A stretch of 18,740 nt of DNA from DASQVO01 sp035640715. Lineage in GTDB: Bacteria > Actinomycetota > Actinomycetes > Streptosporangiales > Streptosporangiaceae. This document shows positions 7,138-14,829 of this stretch, one piece after another. The number at the start of each line of letters is the position of its first letter. Position 1 is the stretch's first letter. The notes under the pieces are model-generated. The model worked only from the letters and a program-made list of their open reading frames with translations. It was not told where the DNA came from and ran no database searches. Location of the stretch: positions 1-18,740 of the forward strand of contig DASQVO010000241.1 of NCBI GenBank assembly GCA_035640715.1. Direction: 5' to 3'. The position numbers were made by a program, and so were the translations under genes.

Positions 7138-7478
7138 CCGTGCGGCCTTACCGGCCTGCCCGCTGCGCCTCCGCCCGCGCCTAACCTGCGCTTCCGGCGG
7201 GGCCGATGCCTGGGGACGCCGCTCCTCGGGACCGCGGCGGGCTGGCGTGTGCCGTCTTCGCCCGGCCGGCCGTTCCTGTCCGCGCCGGGCGCTGCCTGCT
7301 GGCCGCTGCCGCATTCCGCTGCCTCCTCATGTTCGGCGTGCGGCCGTGAAACATCCCTGGCGCGCATCGCGGCGCTCAGCGTCACCCTCATCGCTGGCAT
7401 GCTGCCCCTCCCGCCGTCCGGCCTCCAGTGTCGCACGCCTGCCCCGGTGCGGCCGGGGGGCTCAGAGTGCGTTCCAGG
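7138..7478. other. Intergenic region between rpiB and the Eis-like gene
   Basis: This 341-base stretch separates the convergent ends of rpiB and the acetyltransferase. Frames are open on both strands, but none gives a recognisable protein and the composition is Pro/Arg/Ala-rich shadow sequence. No strong terminator hairpin with a T-run is visible. In mycobacteria a Nei/Fpg glycosylase gene is next to rpiB; none is present here. Confidence 0.5.
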
Positions 7479-8723
7479 TCAGAAGATAACCGGGCACCAC
7501 GGGGCCGGGTCCCAGGACATGGCGGTGGACAGGGGAGCGAGCGTGCCGGGGCGCAGTTCGGTGACCTGACCGGCGGCGGCCAGCGTGCCGAGCCGGGTCC
7601 CGCCGAGGTAGGCGGCGCCGAGTTCGGTGATGCCGAGCGAGATGCCGGCATCGGCGGACGTCGGCTCGCAGACTGCCGCACCGGAGCCGTCCACGCGCAG
7701 CCGCCAGCGCCCGGCGTTACCGGGGAAGATCTCGTCGCGCACCTCAAGGACCACGTCCACCGGGCTCGCGTACCTGCGCTGAGCCAGAGCGGTGGGCAGG
7801 TCGGTGATCCGGACCCAGAGACCGTCGGTGACCGTAGGGCGCAGTCGCCGCGGGTCGGCGAGCTGGAAGAGCAACGGGTCGTCAACGGGGCGCAGCAGCG
7901 CGCGGACTTCGCTGACCAGGTCCCTGCCGAGCAGGTCGGCCCAGAGCGCCGCGCTGGCTGCCGGGTCGGCGGCGATCAGTTCCCGTATATTGATCGCGTT
8001 GTCCGGCAGGAACGTCTCATCTTCCCATTTGTCGACGCCGGAATACAGCGCGTAGCCGCGGGGGCCGCTATCGTCTTCCGCAAGCACGCAGCGCAGCGGG
8101 CTCGCGCCCTTCCGTTCGGCCTCGGGATCGTGCAGGATACGTTCCCACCACTGATCCGTCCGGGCGAAGAATCCGGGGCGGACCTCCAGCACCGTGTCGT
8201 AGACCTTGGCCAGCTCCGGGCGGCCCTGGGCGGGCTCGGCGATCCGCAGCCGCAGCCCCGGGTCGGCGGGCGCGTCCGCGGCCAGGGTGCCCTCGCCCCG
8301 CCGGACGGTGAACGCTGCATGCCAGGACGCCCGGCCGTAACCGTATCTTCCGTAGATTCCGGCCTCAGAGGCCCAGAGAACCGCGATCGCCTCACCGCGC
8401 TCCCTGACGTCGCTGAGCTGGCGGCGCATCAACTGAGTCAGGATCCCGCGACGGCGGTGCGACGGCAGCACGGCGACCCAGCTCACCCCCGCGACGGGTG
8501 CCACTGCCCCCGGAATGCGCATGCGGAAGCTGAACGCCCCCGCGATGCCCACCGGGATGCCGCCGTCGAACGCGGCCAGGCTGCGGTCGAACTCGAACAG
8601 CGACAAGATCTTCGGCCGCTCGTCGGCGGCCGGCGGCGAACCCTGGAAAGCGTGCTGGTCGACAGCGTGGAAGGCATCGAACTCATCCTCGGCGATCGGC
8701 CGGATCTCATGCCCCTTTGTCAT
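7479..8723 (-). CDS. Eis-like GNAT N-acetyltransferase with SCP2-type C-terminal domain
   Basis: Protein of 414 residues, the size of mycobacterial Eis, with its usual layout: two GNAT folds then an SCP2-like domain. The acetyl-CoA pyrophosphate loop is in VAVLPSHRRRGILTQLM (about residues 83-99). It is followed by LWASEAGIYGRYGYG, the segment that in Eis contains the catalytic Tyr. The chain ends in Phe (PWCPVIF), matching the C-terminal residue whose carboxylate acts in Eis. ATG 8723 is chosen because AAGG lies 7 bases upstream and the next residues (HEIRPIAEDEFDAF) begin the fold; an upstream in-frame start at 8837 would add 38 unconserved residues. Known relatives acetylate amines of aminoglycosides, peptides or proteins; the substrate here is unknown. 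Confidence 0.9.
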   Translation of the reverse strand: MTKGHEIRPIAEDEFDAFHAVDQHAFQGSPPAADERPKILSLFEFDRSLAAFDGGIPVGIAGAFSFRMRIPGAVAPVAGVSWVAVLPSHRRRGILTQLMRRQLSDVRERGEAIAVLWASEAGIYGRYGYGRASWHAAFTVRRGEGTLAADAPADPGLRLRIAEPAQGRPELAKVYDTVLEVRPGFFARTDQWWERILHDPEAERKGASPLRCVLAEDDSGPRGYALYSGVDKWEDETFLPDNAINIRELIAADPAASAALWADLLGRDLVSEVRALLRPVDDPLLFQLADPRRLRPTVTDGLWVRITDLPTALAQRRYASPVDVVLEVRDEIFPGNAGRWRLRVDGSGAAVCEPTSADAGISLGITELGAAYLGGTRLGTLAAAGQVTELRPGTLAPLSTAMSWDPAPWCPVIF

Positions 8724-8845
8724 GACTGCCTTGCTACACCGGACGGCGGCCGAAGGCCAGTTCTTTTCCGCGTCTTTGAACCGGCCCCGCCGCGCGCCGG
8801 CAGCGGGAGCCGGATAGGGCGGTGTAACGGCGAGCATCGGCGCAG

Positions 8846-9002
8846 GCTACGGACAGACGGTCGTACCGCCCAGTGAGTCCGGGCCTTCAGGCCCGGCGAG
8901 CGGCCGGTGTATCGGACAGCACCGTACGGGCTACGGACAGACGATCGTACCGGCCCAGTGAGTCCGGGCCTTCAGGCCCGGCGAGCGGCCGGTGTATCGG
9001 AC
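8846..9002. repeat. Tandem 84-bp spaced repeat with internal hairpin
   Basis: Unit 1 (8846-8917) and unit 2 (8930-9002) are near-identical, about 72 bases each, starting GCTACGGACAGACG and ending CGGTGTATCGGAC, with one substitution and one inserted G. Each contains a perfect hairpin CCGGGCCT-TC-AGGCCCGG (8879-8896 and 8964-8981). A degraded single copy of the motif GAGTCCGGGCCTTC is at 5533-5546 after the DsbA-like gene. The hairpin lacks a T-run. The whole array lies in the non-coding gap between two divergent genes. Confidence 0.9.
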
Positions 9003-9106
9003 CCCAGCCCGGGAAAGCTGACGGGGGTTCCGGGGGGTCGTCCCCCCGGGCCAGCACAGGGTCGTCCCCCCCGGGCCAGCACAGGGTCGTCCCCCCGGGC
9101 CAGCAC
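8987..9106. repeat. Dispersed GC-rich repeat, copy 2, with three tandem 24-mers
   Basis: The 66-base block at 8987-9052 matches 6574-6639. It runs into three head-to-tail copies of the 24-base element (9035-9058, 9059-9083, 9084-9106). The middle copy has one extra C. The end of the tandem hairpin repeat overlaps its first 16 bases. With the copy near rpiB this gives four clear 24-mers in the window. Confidence 0.9.
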
Positions 9107-9173
9107 TGCCACCACGCACCCGTTCGTAATTCGTAAGGGGCGCGCCGGGGGGTACACGGGGCACGAATGCGGA

Positions 9174-9187
9174 TACAGTGCGGCATC
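9174..9187 (+). promoter_or_regulatory. Putative -10 box for leaderless PP2C gene
   Basis: TACAGT (9174-9179) fits TANNNT and ends 8 bases before ATG 9188, the spacing of a leaderless start. If real, it rules out the upstream in-frame ATG at 9167, which has only GGGG as a weak ribosome site. Inferred. Confidence 0.35.
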
Positions 9188-10306
9188 ATGATTTCCCGCC
9201 CTTCCGGTTCCGCAGCGCGTGCCCTGTTCGGGCTCGGCGCTGGTCTGCGATGGCTGCGCGCCCAGGTGAGCAGGCAGTTCATCACGCGGAACCGGCGGCT
9301 GGCGTTCGTGCTCGCGCTGGCGATCGTGGCTATCGGCGTGGCCGCGGTGCACGTCTCGGTGTGGTGGTTCTCGCCGGGTGTGATGATTCTCCCGATCCTC
9401 GCGGGCGGGATGCTGCTGTGGGTCCGGGCGCTGCGCATCCTGTTTGCCATCGTCGCGGTGACCACCGTCTATGACGTGGCCCATGACCGGGCCGGTGCGG
9501 GGATCGTGGCCACGATCGCCGTGACCGCTGTGTTCGCCGACGTGCTCGCCCGGACCAGGGCGAAGCTGGGCCTGCAGGGCCTGCGCGGCGACCAGATGCT
9601 CATCGAGTTGCGCGACCGGATCCGCGCGCAGGGGAAACTTCCCCAGCTCGGCGACGGGTGGGCCTCGGAGGTGGTGCTCAAGCCGGCCGGCGGATCATCG
9701 TTCGGCGGGGACTTCGTGGTTTCCGCGTGCGACGGGAAGACGCTGGAGGTCGCGCTCGTTGACGTTTCCGGTAAGGGCATCGACGCCGGGACGCGCGCGC
9801 TGCTGCTGTCCGGCGCGTTCGGCGGGCTGCTCGGGTCCGTGCCGAGGAGCGATTTCCTGGCTGCCTGCAACGCCTACCTGCGCCGCGGCCGGTGGAGCGA
9901 GGGTTTCGTCACCGCGGTTCACCTCTGGCTCGACCTCACCTCTGGAGAGTACGTGATCGCGTCGGCCGGTCACCCGCCGGCCGTGCATTACAACGCGGCC
10001 AGCGGCAGGTGGCGGATCACCCAGGCACACGGGATCGTTCTCGGCGTCGTCTCCGACATGCATTCCGCGCCGACCGCGCCGGAAGAGGGCGTGCTGCGCC
10101 GGGGCGACGCGCTGATGCTCTATACCGACGGGCTTGTCGAGTCACCCGGGCGGGACATCGACGCCGGAATCGACAAGCTGCTCGGCGAGGCCGAGCGGCT
10201 TGTCACCAACGGCTTCCGGTCCGGCACGGGTGACCTTGTCACCAGGATGCAGCGTGACATCGGCAGCTCCGACGACTGCGCCCTCGTCCTCATCTGGCGC
10301 TCCTGA
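9188..10306 (+). CDS. Membrane-anchored PP2C (SpoIIE-type) Ser/Thr phosphatase
   Basis: Protein of 372 residues. It has a positively charged N-terminus, about four membrane segments (roughly 38-58, 63-79, 82-97 and 103-121), a short linker helix, then a cytosolic SpoIIE/PP2C-type phosphatase domain (about 155-372). Metal-binding and core motifs are SSFGGDF (Asp175), ALVDVSGKGIDAG (Asp192), SAGHPPAVHY, LMLYTDGLVES and the terminal SSDDCALVLIWR. Such enzymes dephosphorylate anti-anti-sigma or similar partner-switch proteins. No sensor (PAS/GAF) or anti-sigma kinase domain is fused, so the membrane part may sense the signal. ATG 9188 is preferred on promoter spacing; ATG 9167 adds seven residues. 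No partner-switch gene is adjacent. Confidence 0.92.
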   Translation: MISRPSGSAARALFGLGAGLRWLRAQVSRQFITRNRRLAFVLALAIVAIGVAAVHVSVWWFSPGVMILPILAGGMLLWVRALRILFAIVAVTTVYDVAHDRAGAGIVATIAVTAVFADVLARTRAKLGLQGLRGDQMLIELRDRIRAQGKLPQLGDGWASEVVLKPAGGSSFGGDFVVSACDGKTLEVALVDVSGKGIDAGTRALLLSGAFGGLLGSVPRSDFLAACNAYLRRGRWSEGFVTAVHLWLDLTSGEYVIASAGHPPAVHYNAASGRWRITQAHGIVLGVVSDMHSAPTAPEEGVLRRGDALMLYTDGLVESPGRDIDAGIDKLLGEAERLVTNGFRSGTGDLVTRMQRDIGSSDDCALVLIWRS

Positions 10307-10405
10307 CCCGTGGCCCGCGCCTTTACCTCAGCGAGGCTAGCGGATATGGCTTTCCGGTCACTGATACCTTCGGTAAGGGCGCCTCCTGAGCGATTGGTGT
10401 GACGT

Positions 10406-12544
10406 ATGCCCACAGTGAGTGTTTCTGGTAAGACACCGCCCACGGCATCACGCCAGGCCGGCCAGCCGGAGCGCCGGCGCTGGATTATCCTCGCCGCCAT
10501 CGCCATCGCCCAGCTCATGGTAGTCCTCGATGGGACGATCGTGAACATCGCGCTACCGAAGGCGCAGGTGGCGTTGCATTTCTCCACCGTCGACCGGCAG
10601 TGGATCGTCACCGCGTACGCTCTCGCGTTCGGCAGCCTCCTCCTGCTCGGCGGGCGGCTCGGTGACCTGTTCGGCCGCAAGGTGATGTTCCTCACCGGGC
10701 TGATCGGGTTCGCCGGCGCCTCGGCGGTCGGCGGCGCCGCGACCAGCTTCTTGATGCTGGTGGTCGCGCGGGCCTGCCAGGGAGCCTTCGGCGCGCTGCT
10801 GGCGCCGTCGGCCCTGTCCCTGCTGACCACGACATTCACCGACCCGAAAGAACGGGGCAAGGCGTTCGGCATCTTCGGTTCCATCGCCGGCGGCGGCGGG
10901 GCGGTCGGGCTCCTGCTCGGCGGCGTACTCACTGAGTACCTGTCCTGGCGGTGGTGCCTGTACGTGAACCTGTTCTTCGCCGCGGTGGCGGTCATCGGCG
11001 GTTCCGTGCTGCTCCGGCGGCAGGCGAGGCAGGGCCGTCCCCGGCTCGACATTTTCGGCGTGCTGACCGCCGGCGGGTCGATGTTCAGTTTCGTATACGG
11101 GTTCTCGAACGCGGCGACTCACAACTGGCATACCCCGTCCACCTGGGGGTTCCTTGCCGCCGGCGGCGTGCTGCTCGTCGTGTTCGTCCTCTGGCAGCGC
11201 CGGGCCAGCCATCCGCTGCTCCCGCTGCGGGTCGTGCTCGACCGCGACCGCAGCGGCGCCTACCTGGCCATTTTCCTCGTCGGCGCGGGCATGTTCGGAG
11301 TCTTCCTGTTTCTCACCTACTACCTGCAGGACACCCTTGGGTACTCCCCGGTCATCAGCGGGCTGGCGTTCCTGCCGATGCTGGGCATGCTCATGCTCTT
11401 GGCCAACACATCCAACATCGTGCTGATGCAGCGGACCGGGCCCAAGCCACTGGTGGCACTCGGCATGCTGGCGGCGGCCGGCGGGATGGTCTGGCTGACG
11501 CGGATCGGGCCGCACAGCGGCTACGTGTCCGCGATACTGGGGCCGCTGCTGGTCACCGGGGCAGGCTTCGGCCTGGTGGTCGCGCCGTCGATGAACACCG
11601 GCACGTTCGGCGTGGCCCCCTCCGATGCCGGGGTGGCCTCCGCGCTGCTCAACACGGGGCAGCAGGTCGGCGGCTCGGTCGGCACCGCCCTGCTCAACAC
11701 CCTGGCGGCCAGCGCCACCGCGAGCTACCTCACCGGCCACGTCAGCCCGCGCACCGTGGTCGCGGGACATCCCAGCTCGGCGCTCGTCACCCTGGCGACG
11801 GTGCACGGCTACACCATCGCCTTCTGGTGGGCGGCAGGCATCTTCGCGGCCGGTTTCCTCGTGTGCGGGCCGCTGTTCCGCTGGGGGGTGCTGGGCAAGC
11901 GGGGCGGCGGCCGGCCCGCTGAGGCAACTCGCGGGACCGCCGCTCAGGCAGCGGCCGATCAGGCGGGCGGGAAAGTGGTCGCGGAAGGAGCCGTCGCGGC
12001 GGCGGGAGCCGCCGGTCCGCAGGTGGGCGGGGTGGTCCGGCTGGCCGACGGCTCACCGGTCAGCGGGGCGGCGGTGACGCTGGTCGACGCGCTCGGCCGC
12101 CAGGCCGGGCGCGCAGGCAGCGGGCCGGACGGGGCGTATGAGATGCGTCCCGCGGGGCCGGGGAACTACATCCTGATTGCGATGGCGGAGGCTCTTCAGC
12201 CGCAGGCCGTCGGGGTACGGGTCGATGGCCGTCCCGTGCGGACGGACCTGGTGCTGACGGGCGTGGCGGCGCGGCTGGAGGGCGTCGCGCACACCGCGAC
12301 CGGGGCCTCGGTGCCGGATGCCCGGATCGTGCTGGTCGACGACGAGCATGGCCACACCGTGGCGGCCACGACGACCGGACCTGACGGGCGGTACTCGCTG
12401 GAGAACGTGCCGCTGGGCAGCTACACGGTCATCGCCAGCGGTTACCCGCCCGCCGCCAGCAGGATCCGCGTCACCGCTGGCCAGCCGACGTCCCACGACA
12501 TCCAGCTCGACCAGCCGGAAACGCCAGACGATGACCTGACGTGA
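10406..12544 (+). CDS. DHA2-type MFS exporter with C-terminal carboxypeptidase-regulatory-like domains
   Basis: Protein of 712 residues. Residues 1-500 form a drug:proton antiporter of the 14-helix DHA2 (EmrB/QacA) group: LDGTIVNIALP (41-51) in helix 1, motif A GGRLGDLFGRK (82-92), and the helix 5 Gly-rich block SIAGGGGAVGLLLGG. An Ala/Gly linker (about 500-538) leads to two consecutive Ig-like carboxypeptidase-regulatory domains: 539-617 (GGVVRLADGSPVSGAAVTLV, then GPDGAYEM) and 621-703 (GPDGRYSLENVPLGSYTV). An even number of helices puts both domains on the cytoplasmic side, an inference. ATG 10406 has a poor ribosome site. It likely exports a drug or hydrophobic metabolite; the tail's role is unknown. 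It starts 99 bases after the PP2C gene on the same strand. Confidence 0.92.
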   Translation: MPTVSVSGKTPPTASRQAGQPERRRWIILAAIAIAQLMVVLDGTIVNIALPKAQVALHFSTVDRQWIVTAYALAFGSLLLLGGRLGDLFGRKVMFLTGLIGFAGASAVGGAATSFLMLVVARACQGAFGALLAPSALSLLTTTFTDPKERGKAFGIFGSIAGGGGAVGLLLGGVLTEYLSWRWCLYVNLFFAAVAVIGGSVLLRRQARQGRPRLDIFGVLTAGGSMFSFVYGFSNAATHNWHTPSTWGFLAAGGVLLVVFVLWQRRASHPLLPLRVVLDRDRSGAYLAIFLVGAGMFGVFLFLTYYLQDTLGYSPVISGLAFLPMLGMLMLLANTSNIVLMQRTGPKPLVALGMLAAAGGMVWLTRIGPHSGYVSAILGPLLVTGAGFGLVVAPSMNTGTFGVAPSDAGVASALLNTGQQVGGSVGTALLNTLAASATASYLTGHVSPRTVVAGHPSSALVTLATVHGYTIAFWWAAGIFAAGFLVCGPLFRWGVLGKRGGGRPAEATRGTAAQAAADQAGGKVVAEGAVAAAGAAGPQVGGVVRLADGSPVSGAAVTLVDALGRQAGRAGSGPDGAYEMRPAGPGNYILIAMAEALQPQAVGVRVDGRPVRTDLVLTGVAARLEGVAHTATGASVPDARIVLVDDEHGHTVAATTTGPDGRYSLENVPLGSYTVIASGYPPAASRIRVTAGQPTSHDIQLDQPETPDDDLT

Positions 12545-12558
12545 CCGGCTACCAGGCC

Positions 12559-12603
12559 ATCATGGGCCGTTGGCTGTTGCATACGCGGCCAACGGCCCAT
12601 GAT
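12559..12603. terminator. Bidirectional terminator hairpin
   Basis: Perfect 16-bp inverted repeat: ATCATGGGCCGTTGGC (12559-12574) and its complement GCCAACGGCCCATGAT (12588-12603), with a 13-base loop. It lies 14 bases after the MFS stop and 11 bases after the convergent phosphoesterase stop, so it can serve both transcripts. There is no U-run, as is common in high-GC actinobacteria. Confidence 0.9.
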
Positions 12604-12614
12604 CATGATGGAAG

Positions 12615-14816
12615 TTAGCTGGAGAGGGCCGCCGCGCGGGCCAGGAGGTGGTCGGCGCGGGCGATCAGGGCGGCGGCCTGGCTCTGATCGACCGGCTCGC
12701 CGTTGAACGCGGCGCCGAGCAGCAGGGCGCTCATCTGGGACGCGACCGCGTCACGTGCGGTGCCAAGGGCGGCCAGCTGGGCCTCGAGGCGCCGGTACGT
12801 GGCATCTCCGTGGGAGTCGCTGGCGAGCGCGCGGGTGGACGCCTTGAGGGTATCCAGGCCGAACGGCCCGACCGGCGCGTTGATGGCCGTGTAGGCCTTC
12901 CCGAGCAGCGTCAGCACCGGGCCGCCCGAGCGCATCGCGGGTGGCAGCGCCGAGTGGTCGATGACTTCGGCGAGCACCCGGCCCGCGGGGGCATAGTCGT
13001 CGTGCAGGCCGAGCAGCTCCATCATGGTGGGCTGGATGTTGGCGTGGTCGGACCACAGCGCGTTGTCGGTGCCGAGCGTCTTGACCCCCGGCCCGACCAG
13101 GCCGAGCCAGGTGGTGTTGATCTGGGGCGCGACATCGCCGTGGTTGTACGCGTCCCCGCCGCTGGGCTCGCTGACGCAGGAGCTGCCGCAGCTGGCCGGC
13201 CCGCCGCTCAGCCAGAAGTCGGTGTTGCCGAAGAGCGCGAGCGTCGGTGTCCGCCGGGGATCGCCGGTGATCATGTGCAGCAGCTTCAACTCCACCGGAT
13301 CCGCGAGGTAGTTGGTGAGCGGCACCGTCTTGCCGGTGGCCAGGTCCGGGGCGGTGAGCGTCGCGGCGGTCCGTTCCAGGGTGCGGACCTGCGACTGCGT
13401 ACGCGCGGGCTGGCCGTGCACGTAGAGGATAGGCGCGGAGTCGGCCGCCACATCGAACGGCGTGGTGATGCCCTTCGCCGCGAGCATGCCGGTCAGGTTT
13501 CCGTCCACCTCGCCGACCTTGCTGTAGCTGCAGGTCACCGTCACGCCATCGCAGCCGGCCGGACTCGGTGCCCCGCCGACGAAGTGGTCGCCCTCGTCTG
13601 AGCTGACGACGAAGAGCGTGTTCGCCTTGGTGATGCCGTGCGCGGCGAGATCACTGAAGAACGTCCCGAAGGCGGCGTTCTCGGTCTTGAGCTGCTGCTC
13701 GTAGGTGGCCGAGCCGGGGCCGAGGGCGCCTGCCCCCGTCCAGGAGTCGTGCAGGTCGCTCAGGTAGGTGGAGGTGACGGGGACGCCGTGCGTCTGCATG
13801 TCGAGGGTGTAGGCGAGGGCGTTCGGCCCGGTCATGCCGTCGTAACCGGGGAAGCCGATGTTGCCGCTGGAGTCTTTGATGACCTGGCCGTCGAGGTTCG
13901 TCACCGGCCCGTTCGGGCTCAGCAGCGGGTCGATGTACTTGGCGCCGAACAGCGCGCTGTACCCGTGATAGCCGCCCGGCTCGTCCGGTAGCGAGTCGGC
14001 GACCGAATGGTGGTCAGCGCAGACGGCCGAGTACTTCGCGCAGTGCACCGACAGGCCCATGTAGTCGGCCGCCGCCTTGGCCTGCCCGGCATCGCTTGGA
14101 ACCGAGGCTTCCGTGGCGTCGGGCGAGTTCGCGCCGAACACGTCCGCCACGTCCGGCAGCGTGTTCTCAAGCTCTGTATTCGCGGCGGCGACGGAACCGA
14201 AGTCGCAGCCCGACCGGGTGTAGGAGACCCACGGCGCCGGCGGCGTCTTGCCGTTCTGGCCGATCATCGTGGTGGTGGAGTCGTTCACCGGGGTGCCGGC
14301 CAGATTGGTGCTGTAGTCGACGATCGGATCGGTCCAGTAGGCGAACGAGCCCGCCGTGTCCGTGGAGCCGTTTGCCGCGCCGGTGTAGTAGCGGTACTCG
14401 TTGGCGATCGGCATGCCGTGGGAACTGCCATACAGGCCGGTCTCGGACGTGACGATGTCGTCGGCGGTATGCGCGATCAGCGGTGTGTGCTCATGTGTGA
14501 TGAGTGTGCCGCTGCCGGTGAGGAAGTGCAGCAGGTTCGGCATCTGCTGGAGGTCGCTGGGCACGTTCGGGTTGTCCCGCGTGTAATGCGTGTTGTCGAA
14601 CTGCAGGTAGATCACGTGCTTGATCGTCTTGCCGGCGCCAAGCGCGCAGGTCCCCGACGGGGTCCCGGCGGACGCCGCTGCCGGGGCCTCCCGGCCCGAG
14701 GTGCGGTCCGCCGCGGCAGTGGCGGCGGTCGCGGTCCCCAGGGCAAGCGCGACCGCCGCGAGGACGGCGAGCAGCCGCGGCGAGGCAACTGTCCTGCTGA
14801 CTGACGTGATACCCAC
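12615..14816 (-). CDS. Secreted alkaline-phosphatase-superfamily phosphoesterase
   Basis: Protein of 733 residues with an N-terminal signal peptide (positive start, hydrophobic 14-33, Ala-rich cleavage region around 35). The core has alkaline-phosphatase-superfamily features: HVIYLQFDN (Asp74 as likely metal ligand), HTPLIAHTADDIVTSETGLYG with Thr117 as probable nucleophile, VVSSDEGDHFVGG (Asp407, Asp410, His411) and LWSDHANIQPTMMELLGL (Asp590, His591). These positions match the two-metal centre of phosphodiesterases and phosphatases. Eight or so Cys in the exported part could form disulfides. GTG 14816 is chosen because AGGAGGT lies 6 bases upstream; an upstream in-frame ATG at 14900 would place a Pro/Cys-rich segment before the signal. 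The substrate is unknown. It could recover phosphate from external nucleotides or act on cell-surface phosphodiesters. Confidence 0.85.
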   Translation of the reverse strand: MGITSVSRTVASPRLLAVLAAVALALGTATAATAAADRTSGREAPAAASAGTPSGTCALGAGKTIKHVIYLQFDNTHYTRDNPNVPSDLQQMPNLLHFLTGSGTLITHEHTPLIAHTADDIVTSETGLYGSSHGMPIANEYRYYTGAANGSTDTAGSFAYWTDPIVDYSTNLAGTPVNDSTTTMIGQNGKTPPAPWVSYTRSGCDFGSVAAANTELENTLPDVADVFGANSPDATEASVPSDAGQAKAAADYMGLSVHCAKYSAVCADHHSVADSLPDEPGGYHGYSALFGAKYIDPLLSPNGPVTNLDGQVIKDSSGNIGFPGYDGMTGPNALAYTLDMQTHGVPVTSTYLSDLHDSWTGAGALGPGSATYEQQLKTENAAFGTFFSDLAAHGITKANTLFVVSSDEGDHFVGGAPSPAGCDGVTVTCSYSKVGEVDGNLTGMLAAKGITTPFDVAADSAPILYVHGQPARTQSQVRTLERTAATLTAPDLATGKTVPLTNYLADPVELKLLHMITGDPRRTPTLALFGNTDFWLSGGPASCGSSCVSEPSGGDAYNHGDVAPQINTTWLGLVGPGVKTLGTDNALWSDHANIQPTMMELLGLHDDYAPAGRVLAEVIDHSALPPAMRSGGPVLTLLGKAYTAINAPVGPFGLDTLKASTRALASDSHGDATYRRLEAQLAALGTARDAVASQMSALLLGAAFNGEPVDQSQAAALIARADHLLARAAALSS

Positions 14817-14822
14817 GCTGAT

Positions 14823-14829
14823 ACCTCCT
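14823..14829 (-). promoter_or_regulatory. Strong ribosome binding site of the secreted phosphoesterase
   Basis: AGGAGGT on the minus strand, 6 bases before GTG 14816. It is the strongest Shine-Dalgarno match in the window and decides the start of the phosphoesterase. Confidence 0.85.

Noticed and set aside
7428..8876. 482-codon open frame on the plus strand opposite the Eis-like gene
   Set aside because: It is antisense to a gene with clear motifs, has biased composition, and extends into repeats; no family features.
9035..9106. Possible CRISPR or iteron array
   Set aside because: The 24-mers are directly adjacent with no spacers, and there is no replication gene nearby.
8846..9106. Possible insertion sequence
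   Set aside because: No transposase frame, terminal inverted repeats or target duplication could be seen.
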